NCBI GenBank assembly: GCA_003116975.1 | Contig: BGKB01000049.1 | Span: forward strand, 124,001 to 188,000 | DNA from: Aurantiochytrium sp. KH105 | Lineage: Eukaryota; Sar; Bigyra; Thraustochytrida; Thraustochytriidae | Direction of reading: 5' to 3' | DNA length: 64,000 nt | Part shown: positions 45,001 to 54,041 of the stretch, in pieces | Layout of the letters: each line of letters begins with the position of its first letter | Position numbering within the stretch: position 1 is the stretch's first letter | Notes under the pieces: model-generated | Told to the model about the DNA's origin: nothing | Database searches by the model: none | The model's input: the letters and a program-made list of their open reading frames with translations, nothing else | Made by a program: the position numbers and the translations under genes

Positions 45001-46309
45001 AAAGGACGCGAGCGAGAACGTGGATGAGGAAGAGGACGAAGGCGAGGACGAGGACGAGGATGAAGACGAAGACGAAGACGAGGAGCTCGTAGGACTGGAC
45101 GAAATGCAGCGCGAGATGGTCCTTTACGCGCGTACACTTTTGCCTCGCAAAAAGCCTTGGTTTGTCGTTCCAAGGCTCGCGCTGCTCTTCGCCATTGGCT
45201 GGGCGGTATGTGTGGTGACGACCGTCTTTGTGGTGAGCGGCCCCTGGGTTTTTGGCCGCATTCTCGTGTCGCTCGTGCATCTTCCGATTCAGCACGACCC
45301 GCTTATCTTCGGCATTGGTTTTGTGGTACTGTGCACACTTGGGAATGCGCTCTGGCAGCTCGGGCACGTGGCAGCCTATTTTCCTGCCTGGACGTTTCTG
45401 CAGCGTTTTGCCATGCTCGAAGATCGCAGCGCGAGTCTTCGCGGTGTGATTGAGATTGTGCGCTGCCGATTGCAGTGGGTCGAGCTGGTGGCTTCCCTTG
45501 CCATTTTGCAACCCTGGCTCATGGGTGTCTTTGTGCAACTCGTGCTTCTCTTCCCAACCCAACATCCGCTAGCATTTCTTGGATCCTTGGGCGACAGTGG
45601 TGCCGATGGCGACATGGAGGGTGCTGGCGCATCGTGCGTGTCAAGCTGCTTTGCGGTGCTTGGCACGCTCGTGGGTGGGCACGCCGACCTCGAATATGAT
45701 GACATTACGGGCAACGCGCGGTTGTGCGACGCCTTTGGCATTTCTGCAGCTGCCGAAGAGTCGCGTCCTCTTCTACCGGCAGTCAAGTACGCGCTTAGCG
45801 CCCTGCAGGTTTCTGCTTCGCCCTTACACGAGTGGACGGTGGGTTGGGCAGTTATGATCATTTTTGCCGCTGTCTTAGGCGCTCCCGAAGCCCTCTTGCA
45901 TTTGCCATCGTTGCGTGCTTTGGAAGAAGACATTGGCCGTGCTTTTGTGCATGCTGTTCGTACGCTCGATTGCTCCGAGGTTCTGCACCGCTATGTGCGC
46001 ACTCTCACCATGGTGCAACTTGCGGCGGTGGGTTTGCCCGTTCTCATGGTCGTGGCCTCGGATATCATCCCGCTCTTTTTATCAAATCAATCGGTGTGCG
46101 AGACCTACGGTTTCGTCAGCGCGCTGCGCCGTGCAACCGCGGTGCTCATGCTAGCGCTTCTCATTCCCTTTTTTGCCATTCGTGCACATCGCACGTGGCA
46201 AACAGTGCACGATGCATTGCGTGACGAGCGTTACTTGATTGGCAAGCGTTTGCACAATATGGAAGAGCGTCAGAAAAAATATGCTCAGCGCCGCAACGAA
46301 GTTTTCTAG
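42011..46309 (+). CDS. Doa10/MARCH6-like RING-CH E3 ubiquitin ligase
   Basis: A 1432-residue protein starting MAMQGDAEA (longer than human MARCH6, ~910, and yeast Doa10, ~1320). Residues 48-99 form a C4HC3 RING-CH finger: [36 protein letters not shown]. At least twelve hydrophobic segments follow (for example ~137-162, ~215-240, ~555-590, ~665-700 and several to the C terminus). Near residue 538, [19 protein letters not shown] matches a conserved transmembrane segment of MARCH6. Doa10-type ligases sit in the ER and inner nuclear membrane and mark misfolded or regulated proteins, including sterol enzymes, for extraction by Cdc48 and proteasomal degradation. Two features are unusual: a long acidic region with an alanine-rich core (about 245-535) and a second acidic Glu/Asp run (about 970-1025), both cytosolic by prediction. 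The gene is a single exon. Confidence 0.92.
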   Translation: [1432 protein letters not shown]

Positions 46310-46350
46310 TCTGCGGCATTGTATATTCCTTTACCTTATACATGACACAC

Positions 46351-46400
46351 TACTTTTCTTTTCTTTTCTTTTCTTTTCTTTTCTTTTCTTTTCTTTTCTT
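46351..46400. repeat. (CTTTT)n microsatellite
   Basis: About ten CTTTT units lie 40-90 bp after the RING-CH ligase stop, in its presumed 3' region. Confidence 0.95.
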
Positions 46401-46505
46401 ATGGCATGCATCCCGGGGGCCATCCATGTTGCTAAAGCTGCCACTTTAATTTTGCTTTCACGCCTTTTATTATATATTTCGCTTAACCCTGGCTAGCCAC
46501 ATGAA

Positions 46506-47800
46506 ACCGAACGAAAAACCGAACGAAATTTCATTTGCCTGATCTCTTCCAGAGCGCTCAAAACTAGCTCGCGCGCCTTGAAATTAAGCACAGGGAAGGA
46601 ACTCTGCCCGTAGATTGCTGTGCCAAATTTTAAAGGCTTGGGAACCAGTTTTGGTCAAGGGGTAGGGAAAACTAGATTTGGGGGAAGGCGGCGGAGAAGT
46701 GGCCTATTTGGCCAGAATAGACCGATACAGTGAGACCGAACGAAATTAATTAGGAGTAATATGACTAAGACTGTGTTAGGTGAGTTTCGCCTAGCCAAAT
46801 TTTAAATTGCGTTGCGCTCGGGTGATCAAGATTTGCCGGGCTCCAAATGAGAGCACAATTGCTTAAATGAGCGAATGAGCATGCCAGGAGGTGCTGCTGA
46901 GTGACNNNNNNNNNNNNNNNNNNNNNNNNNNNNNNNNNNNNNNNNNNNNNNNNNNNNNNNNNNNNNNNNNNNNNNNNNNNNNNNNNNNNNNNNNNNNNNN
47001 NNNNNNNNNNNNNNNNNNNNNNNNNNNNNNNNNNNNNNNNNNNNNNNNNNNNNNNNNNNNNNNNNNNNNNNNNNNNNNNNNNNNNNNNNNNNNNNNNNNN
47101 NNNNNNNNNNNNNNNNNNNNNNNNNNNNNNNNNNNNNNNNNNNNNNNNNNNNNNNNNNNNNNNNNNNNNNNNNNNNNNNNNNNNNNNNNNNNNNNNNNNN
47201 NNNNNNNNNNNNNNNNNNNNNNNNNNNNNNNNNNNNNNNNNNCAGTCAATATCATCTCGAGCGCCCTCATCGAGCTCATGTGCACGCTCCTCCTCCTCCT
47301 CCTCCGTGCTTGGGCTGACGTTGAGCTGCAGCGTCTCGACCAGCTCTCGACATGGGCCTCGCCATCGCTCGAGGCAGTTGCCAGCTTCAAACTCGCGCAA
47401 CGGGCCGCTATGCAAACAAATTGGACGCGATCATGCCAGGGGTACGATCGCAGAGCGTGACTCGCGACGCTGCCAAGCTTTTCTGCTCGCTGTAGCCGCT
47501 GTAGCGCTTGATGAAGCGCGGTCGTTAGGTCATGGTCAAGTTCGCCCTCACGGTACCCAACTTTGCAGAAGAACAACAACCCTTCCACCGGGAGAATTTG
47601 CCTGCAAACTTGCAGAGGGGTGCGGGGGCATCGTGGGAACGATCTGGCCAATCGGCAAGATTTAAAATTGAATAGAAGTATTTAATGCAATGCCTCGCGT
47701 GTTTGCCAGAGATTTCGTTCGGTCTCACTGACCCAGCCTGCCGCCGGATCGGGGAAACTATTTCGCCGAAAATTTCGTTCGGTTAGACCGAACGAAATTT
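46506..47800. repeat. Subterminal GACCGAACGAAATT motif family in the transposon-like element
   Basis: Copies in either orientation occur at about 46506, 46518 and 46734, at 47711 (inverse), and as a palindrome at 47770-47800: AAATTTCGTTCGGT, a 3-base spacer, then its complement. The copies at 46734 and 47711 are themselves inverted, with shared flanking CAGTGA. Such repeats typically serve as transposase binding sites. Confidence 0.8.
46906..47242. other. Assembly gap (337 N)
   Basis: A run of unknown bases lies inside the piggyBac-like element. Open frames crossing it are meaningless. Confidence 0.99.
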
Positions 47801-48010
47801 AGCCAGGGTTAATGCCTCTTTGAATGGCATCCGCCAGACCAAAAGGATGTCGTACTTTTTCCAATGAGTAATCCGGGCGGCGACAAACCATGTGGCGCGC
47901 GTGAAAAGGAAATTCTTTCAGTTCTGCATCTTTTCGCGTAGCTGCAGTCACTCTTGTTCGAGGACGAGGTGCTAACAGAGTCACCACACAAAAAGTTTAT
48001 ACCAGTTTAG

Positions 48011-50188
48011 CTAAATCACAAAAGAGGTGTCTTCATCTGAGTCCTCCGCGTCAATCTCGTCGTACACGTTGCGACTACCCCTTCCTGCAGCGAGCGCCAG
48101 CGTATTTCGCAATGCAGGAGCTTCAAAGTGAGTCAAAATGTTCAGAACGAGCAGCACGATGGCAGCAAATATGAGACATACAGCGCCCGATCCCAAAGAC
48201 AAGTCGAGAGACATGGACATTGTCGATGTTTGAACAGTGGCTCCGACAGCGCGCACAACATTGCCAATCTCCGAGGATACTACGAGAAGGGAGACGAGAA
48301 AAACGTCAAGACAGGCCAAGTTGGCGGCGACCTCCACCAACTGCATCAGGCGGTGCGCGCTGTTGAGTAGCACCTGCTTGAAATAGCGCGGCTTGCACGG
48401 CACGCCTGCGCCGATAATCCACAAGAGACTAACTGCTATGAAAGAAATGATTGGGAGGCCGACGACCGCAATCAGAAGGAGCCAAACGAGTACCTCGCGC
48501 ACCCATGGATGGTCGCGACCCCCTCGACTACTTTCGCACGATGACACACCGGACGCAGAACGCATCATCTCTGCGCCAGTGTATGAGAAATCGTTTTGTC
48601 CGGGCAAGTAGCGCAGCGAGCCCTGGATCTCGCAGTGGACGAGGGTGGTACCATAAAAGCCAACAAGAAGACTTAGAAAGCCCACTGCGGGGACCAAAAG
48701 GCGCAAGTACAGAGAGCCACGCTCATGAAGGAGGCGGGAGCGGACTCTGTTGCGTGTCGTCGCTGTTCGCCATCCGCTACGAAGACGACCGCTATCTCCG
48801 CTATTGAAAACCCCGCCCCGCGCGACTGTCGCATCTGAAGCCGTCAAAGCTTCGACGCTACAAAGTCCCTCGTGCCGACGTCGCATCCACTCGCTCTGGG
48901 CAAGCGCCAAGCTTGCGGCAGCACAAAAGGCGTAGATACCTGCCTGTGGAGTTGCATACACAATGAGCGTCATGCTCGTCGATAGCTGTTTCTCGATGCG
49001 TAGCATTGCATTGAAGAGCAACATGACAAAGACATCGACGAATGACCACTTTCCGAGCCTGCAGAGCCACACGAGCAGGCGCATTCTTTGCTCTTTCTCC
49101 ATGGGCCTGTGCCATGCCACAAGCAGCAGCATGTTCTTGACGTAAGGCCAAACCCCAGAGGCAACGAACAGGATCACCGCCAGCACTTTCGCCCCATTAT
49201 TCCATGCTTTTGAGACAGCGTCGAGAAATTGGACCTCGTACACCGACTCAAGTTCGCTGCATGGATCTGTTGTCGTCTCCGGCTGGTTTTGCACATTTGG
49301 GTCCGCAGATGCTGCGTTTGTTGCCGGCACCTCTTCAGCAGCAGTGCCCGATGAGCCACTCCCACTGGCCTTGGCAGTTGGCGAACGCGTTGGCGGCAAA
49401 GAATTCCGTGCGGGTTCTGTGGGTGGTGGAGATGGACCTTCCAATGAAGGTTGCGACGAACTTGTGGTGGAAGGGGGTGCAGTCGGCGGGGTCGATGGTG
49501 GCGCAGTCGGCGCTTTCAATTTCGCCACAGAGAGACCTGAGCATGTCGCGAATGAAGACACACATTTTGCTTCGAGACATGACGCACATTTGGGTGCAGA
49601 AGGGTCGCTGGCACACTGAAAGAGGCAATTCTTCATTGCACAATCAACAACGTCTGCAAAGCACGTGGCACAAGGCGTCGAGAAGCTGCCTTCTCGAACG
49701 ACGCAGGCCGTCATGCATGTTGTGTTCCCCATGCAGGACAGACAGCCTTTGACAGACTGCAGAGTGTCAGCGAGCGTCTGCGTTTCCCAACGAGCCTTAT
49801 CCTTTCCATTGCACGCCCCCAGCCACCTGGTACCGCGGGAAGAACTTGACATTTGCAGATCTCTTCTGCCGTGCGACGCGAGGGCTTGGAGATTGGATAG
49901 AATCAAGCCGCTCGTGCCAAGGTGTGAATACATGAGAAGCACTGTGTTGAACAGCACGAGGAGCACCATGACAACGTTGTGGCACTTGTTTGGCGACATA
50001 TCTTTTAGCGCTGTTCCGCGGTTTGTCGACGTTGAAGGTCGCGGCTTGGAGAACCCAATGGGGTCGCCCGCCACGGACGCGCCGTCCTCTATTGCATCTT
50101 GTAGCATGAGCATGTCATTCTCGCCAGCAAGCTCCTCCTCGTCCTCCTCGTCGTCGTCGTTGCCGCCGTCGTCACGTCGCGCGACCAT
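48011..50188 (-). CDS. PqiA-like multi-pass membrane protein with a cysteine-rich luminal domain
   Basis: A 725-residue protein from the first ATG at 50188. The N-terminal ~60 residues are strongly acidic and cytosolic-looking, then comes a membrane helix (~70-88). Residues ~147-222 are cysteine-rich, with many CxxC-spaced cysteines (GCLSCMGNTTC, CASCLEAKC). A Pro/Ser/Thr-rich linker follows (~225-300). Residues ~330-450 resemble the bacterial PqiA family: GVWPYVKN, then a helix, then LGKWSFVDVFVMLLF. Further helices lie between ~510 and 690. Bacterial PqiA works with MCE proteins in lipid transport and envelope stress. In eukaryotes the role is unknown; lipid or redox functions are guesses. 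The tail is acidic (EIDAEDSDEDTSF). The family assignment rests on motif resemblance only. Confidence 0.65.
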   Translation of the reverse strand: MVARRDDGGNDDDEEDEEELAGENDMLMLQDAIEDGASVAGDPIGFSKPRPSTSTNRGTALKDMSPNKCHNVVMVLLVLFNTVLLMYSHLGTSGLILSNLQALASHGRRDLQMSSSSRGTRWLGACNGKDKARWETQTLADTLQSVKGCLSCMGNTTCMTACVVREGSFSTPCATCFADVVDCAMKNCLFQCASDPSAPKCASCLEAKCVSSFATCSGLSVAKLKAPTAPPSTPPTAPPSTTSSSQPSLEGPSPPPTEPARNSLPPTRSPTAKASGSGSSGTAAEEVPATNAASADPNVQNQPETTTDPCSELESVYEVQFLDAVSKAWNNGAKVLAVILFVASGVWPYVKNMLLLVAWHRPMEKEQRMRLLVWLCRLGKWSFVDVFVMLLFNAMLRIEKQLSTSMTLIVYATPQAGIYAFCAAASLALAQSEWMRRRHEGLCSVEALTASDATVARGGVFNSGDSGRLRSGWRTATTRNRVRSRLLHERGSLYLRLLVPAVGFLSLLVGFYGTTLVHCEIQGSLRYLPGQNDFSYTGAEMMRSASGVSSCESSRGGRDHPWVREVLVWLLLIAVVGLPIISFIAVSLLWIIGAGVPCKPRYFKQVLLNSAHRLMQLVEVAANLACLDVFLVSLLVVSSEIGNVVRAVGATVQTSTMSMSLDLSLGSGAVCLIFAAIVLLVLNILTHFEAPALRNTLALAAGRGSRNVYDEIDAEDSDEDTSFVI

Positions 50189-50815
50189 GACTGCCTGACG
50201 GGCGGTAGCTTGCTTCGCCAGAGACCGGCTGCTCTTTTCTTGCGAGACCCAGCGCAGAGGGCGGCCGTGCGGGCGTGCGCGTCTGCGCGCCCGCTCGCTC
50301 GCTCTGCGCGCGTCGTGAAGGTCCCAATCCAATCTGCTGTCCTCGGCATCGCCTCGCCACAACAGTTGCAGAGGCGAACAGGCCTAGGCCTACTCATAGC
50401 AACTAACGGTGACCGATCATCCATGGCATGTCGAGCAAAAAGGACTGCCGAGGACCTCAGCAAAAACAAAAATGGCTATACTGTAAGCAGCAGCAACCTT
50501 GGCAACTGGTTGATGGTTGAAGCCGAGGAAAACGAACGTCATTGTCTTGACTCATGTCTCTCATTGCTAATGAGTGCACTGCTCAGGTCTGTTCAGATTG
50601 AAGGATTCTCGTCCTCAATATTGAAAAAGAACCGTCCACATTTTTGCTTTCATGGTCCTGCTGCCATTCTTCTGGCTCGACATTTGATAGCCGCAAAGCC
50701 TTAGCACAAGGACTGAATCGCCATGGCTATCTTTCTGTTGCCCAAGAATGATTGCTAGCCACCACTTCACTTCAGCCTACCACCATGACGATGGCAGCTA
50801 GCTGCTGTTGGCCAC

Positions 50816-50890
50816 TTTTGCTATTTTCGCTCAACTCACGCCATGCGCCACCCTTTTGCTATTTTCGCTCAACTCACGCCATGCGCCACC
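50816..50890. repeat. 38-bp exact tandem duplication
   Basis: The unit beginning TTTTGCTATTTTCGCTCAAC occurs at 50816 and again at 50854, identical over 37-38 bases. This suggests a recent slippage or duplication event. Confidence 0.92.
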
Positions 50891-51714
50891 AAGCAAGCCA
50901 GCCAGCCATCGCAACGGTCGCCGACTCCTTCCTTGGATCAATCCACACCAACGACGAACGCTTCAAGTTGCCACACGTGGTGTCTTTGCTCATGGCGGCC
51001 ATGTCTACCAAGTTGCAACAAAAAATGAAAGAGACAACTTGAACTATAACTCATGGTCACTGGTGGTGGTGTGGCCGCCACATTGCAGTCTCAACTTGCG
51101 TGGCAGTGTCGCCATGGTGCCGTCTCTTCCCTTTTTGAGCGACTCGGGAGTCTTTCGATAACCGCAAAACCCAGAACTATTTTGTAACGTTCCAGGAACA
51201 TATGCGGAACCGGACCTCGGGAGGTTTCTCCGGTCGGGTCAACAACGATGGGCCGCCGTTGGAGTCTTCCTCCGAGACCCCTTCACGCGGGGCAGCTTCG
51301 TGCTTGCATACGGGTCGCGGGGGGTCGCCGCAGACCTTTTCTCCTCGCGCCCGTGTCCCTGCAGGCTTTCCCTGTTCTTTGGTCGTGCAACCGAAAACTG
51401 CCCAGCCTACCCCCTTCAAAGAGAGATATCTCCTTTTGTCCCATCTTCGCCGGGGGCCAGTGCAGCACTTTCGGCTGAAGTTCTGGAACCTTCGGTGTTC
51501 TCCCTGGCGGCGCGCGCGGCGTACGAAGGTAGAAGCCAGCGCGGTTTTTTGCCGCGGAACCGGCAGCAAAAGCCGCGTTCCGTTCCAGGTTCTCCGTTCT
51601 CCAGCCGTTCTCTTCCCCGCCTTCTTCTTTCTTCTCCGAGTCGTTCGTTCAAAACCGTGACACAGATCGATCGATCGAAAGCAGCAGGCTCGCGCCGCCG
51701 CAAGCCCGCCCGCC

Positions 51715-51715
<1 letters not shown>

Positions 51716-51758
<43 letters not shown>

Positions 51759-51760
51759 GG
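51716..51760. repeat. (GCAC)n microsatellite
   Basis: About eleven GCAC units sit in the leader/promoter interval of the NET/zinc-finger gene, about 1 kb upstream of its ATG. Confidence 0.92.
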
Positions 51761-52751
51761 CCGCCGCCCACCCGCGCGCGCCCCCTCCTCCCCCCCCCCC
51801 GCCACCCCGCCCGCCCGCGCGCCCGCGCGCGAGGTGCCGAGCGCGCGGCGGATCCTCGGTGCCGCCGGGGCCGAGGCCGACGCGGCCGACGTGGACCCCG
51901 AGCCGCTCTCGCCGCTCTCGCGAGGCAGAACCGCTAGCCGCGGCGCCGCAGCAGACCGCTCTCGAAGGCGAGCGGGCGCGGCGCGGCGCGGCGCGTAGCG
52001 GAGCCGCCTTGGCGCGACAGCAAAACCCGAACGCGAGTCGCTCTCGTTTCATCGCCGCGAGGTCTACGTGCATCCTTCCTTCGATCTGCATACCTTCCGC
52101 GCCGAGGACAGCGCGCGCGAGCCCGGTCCTCGCGGAGAGGAAAGGCGCGAGTCAGAGCTCCCGCGCCGTCGGCCGCCAGCCAGCCAGGTCGAGCCGGCAG
52201 CTGCGAGCGACCGGCAGGCGCCGGGTCGCGAGGCCCAGCTTGCATCGAGGGATTTGATTTCTTCGTCCCGAAGCGCAAGGAGAAGAAGTCGGCGACAGTC
52301 TCGCGCACGGACGCCGAGGCCCAGCCAAGGAGGGCTTGTCCAGCGAGCAGGCCGGCAAAACAGTAAGCGGGAAGGACAGCTAGCGGGCCCGAGAGGCTCG
52401 CTTGCTTGCTTTGCTTGCTTGCTTGCTTTCGTCAGGGCGGTGCACCTTGTGGAGGAGTGAAACAGGTTCTCCGTTTCTTCTTCTTCTCGAGAGAGAGAGC
52501 TAGTACGAGAGCGCGTGCGCGGAACCGGAAAGGTCCTGGGGCTAGTCATCCATCCAGCCAGTTAGCCAGGGTCAGCAAACCCGAAACTCACTTGGGAATA
52601 AGCGAACGAGAAGAGGAGAAGAGAAGAGGAGGCGAAGCAAGGCGAAGCAAAGCCAAGCCCGGCCAAGCCAGCCAAGGAACTGAACCGACCCGACCCGACC
52701 CGACCCGCGCGCCCCTTTGCTGCGCGTGAGCGAGGAATCAGTCCTTGTGGG

Positions 52752-54041
52752 ATGGTGGTCCGCAACCCAGCCGCCTTTGACATCATGCCTCTCGACCAGT
52801 TGGGGAGCGAGATGAAGAATCATCACGAACTATTTGACATGAGCACCACCGACTTCGGCAACGAGGACACGGAGATGGACCTCTTTCCCGAACAGCACGA
52901 CGCGAGTAACCCCATGATGATGGAGTACGAAGGAAGCGAGATGCTTTCCATTCCCGAGCAGGAGCAGCTCTGCCAACAAATCACCAAGCTGTCCGGCGAG
53001 TCACTCATGGCGCTGCAGGCGCTCATCAAGAAGGAAGACCCACGATCATTGCGGTACGAGAATGCGCAGTGGGAGTTCGACACTAGCACAATGCGGCCCG
53101 ACATGGTGCGCAAGATCAGAGACTTTGTCGACGATGCGATGGACGAGGAGGTGCTGGCGCTTACCAGCACACCGTCGTGGTCGCTTTCTGCAACCTTGCC
53201 GGAACCCGCGCCCGTTCCTCAGCCGTTCTATCACAAGATGGGCCGAGGCGCTGCGCGCAAGGAGCAGGATGCCGCCTCTGCCGCTATTCCCGCGCACCTT
53301 GATGCGGGATCGCAGCAACCTCAGTTTAGCCAGGCCACCGAGGCCACCGAGCCCGAGCAGCATCGCCCCCGCCCGCGTGCGCGGACGCAAAGCTCGCTGA
53401 CGGAAGCCATGCAAGAAAGTCCCATGATTCACCCGAGTCATTACCCCGAGTACAGCCAGTGTCCTCGCGTTTCGTCAAGCTTTGACGCCACGGACCTTTC
53501 ACGAGACCAGAACAAGAAGATATTGAAGGCAGAGGCCGCTTCGCGACCAAGTGCTCCTGCTTCCACTTCGACCCGACCGGTCAAGCCAAAGCGCATGCGC
53601 GCTGCTTCGGGCCCGGCCCTGAGCCGTGGCGAGCTTCTCGAGACGATGAGCGATATCAAGATTTTTCGACCCCTGGAAACCCCAGGCAAAAAGAAGGACA
53701 TCCGATTCATGTGCGATGCCTGCGGAAAGGGCTTTCGAAAGCGAAGCGAAGTGGTTGTTCACGTCCGCGTGCATACTGGCGAACGACCTCTTAAGTGCTC
53801 GATGTGCGACAGGTGCTTTGCTCACCCGTCTAACCTTCGCGCGCACGAGCGCAAGCACCCGGAAGCCAACAAGTTCAGCTGTACGGTCGCGGGCTGTGGT
53901 GAGACCTTCACAGACCAAGCTCGTCTCAAGAGTCACATGATGGCCCATCAAAAGGCAGTCTTTGCCTGCGCGCATTGCGGCAAGCACTTTCGAACGCAGC
54001 AGCGTCTGCAAAGTCATGAGGCGCAATACCACATGGAGTGA
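52752..54041 (+). CDS. NET-like domain plus four C2H2 zinc fingers
   Basis: A 429-residue protein. The N-terminal 60 residues are acidic and methionine-rich. Residues ~65-131 resemble the NET (extraterminal) domain of BET bromodomain proteins: IPEQEQLCQQITKLSGESL, then a short loop, an acidic-hydrophobic strand (WEFDTSTM) and a final helix (RKIRDFVDDAM). NET domains bind short basic peptides of chromatin regulators. A disordered Pro/Ser/Gln-rich middle follows, with a basic KPKRMR segment likely for nuclear import. Residues ~319-428 form four C2H2 fingers: CDACGKGF, CSMCDRCF, CTVAGCGETF and CAHCGKHF units, each with paired histidines, the first linked by the classic HTGERPL linker. It is probably a DNA-binding regulator. 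No bromodomain is present. The NET assignment is by pattern; the finger assignment is firm. Confidence 0.82.
   Translation: MVVRNPAAFDIMPLDQLGSEMKNHHELFDMSTTDFGNEDTEMDLFPEQHDASNPMMMEYEGSEMLSIPEQEQLCQQITKLSGESLMALQALIKKEDPRSLRYENAQWEFDTSTMRPDMVRKIRDFVDDAMDEEVLALTSTPSWSLSATLPEPAPVPQPFYHKMGRGAARKEQDAASAAIPAHLDAGSQQPQFSQATEATEPEQHRPRPRARTQSSLTEAMQESPMIHPSHYPEYSQCPRVSSSFDATDLSRDQNKKILKAEAASRPSAPASTSTRPVKPKRMRAASGPALSRGELLETMSDIKIFRPLETPGKKKDIRFMCDACGKGFRKRSEVVVHVRVHTGERPLKCSMCDRCFAHPSNLRAHERKHPEANKFSCTVAGCGETFTDQARLKSHMMAHQKAVFACAHCGKHFRTQQRLQSHEAQYHME

Larger units (their letters stand above)
46483..47812. mobile_element. piggyBac-like DNA transposon remnant or non-autonomous element, gap inside
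   Basis: The left end reads TTAA then CCCTGGCTA (46483-46495); the right end reads TAGCCAGGG then TTAA (47800-47812). Nine-base terminal inverted repeats starting with CCC and flanked by TTAA on both sides are hallmarks of the piggyBac superfamily, which inserts at and duplicates TTAA. Subterminal copies of CCGAACGAAATTT lie inside both ends. About 1.33 kb is spanned, of which 337 bases are unknown. No transposase catalytic segment is visible. A minus-strand frame right of the gap encodes an acidic run (EEEEEERAHELDEGARDDID), which could be the start of a transposase or chance. It is either a short non-autonomous copy or a collapsed longer one. Confidence 0.8.
46310..48010. other. Convergent intergenic region containing a piggyBac-like element
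   Basis: It lies between the 3' ends of the Doa10-like and PqiA-like genes. Apart from the CTTTT tract and the transposon-like element, about 200 bp (47813-48010) next to the PqiA-like stop show nothing recognisable. Confidence 0.6.
50189..52751. other. Divergent intergenic region between PqiA-like and NET/zinc-finger genes
   Basis: About 2.56 kb without a supported gene. It contains GCTC units near 50285, a 38-bp tandem duplication at 50816-50890, a long GCAC tract (51716-51760), a C-rich run near 51785-51800, CTTG units at 52400-52430, GAAGCAAGGC-type units at 52625-52675 and a (GACCC)n run at 52683-52706, about 45 bp before the ATG. Long minus-strand frames (51177-52091) are Arg/Ala/Gly-rich and unsupported. 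Confidence 0.5.

Noticed and set aside
46765-47665. Open frames running through the unknown bases
   Set aside because: Unknown bases cannot contain stops, so the frames are artefacts of the gap.
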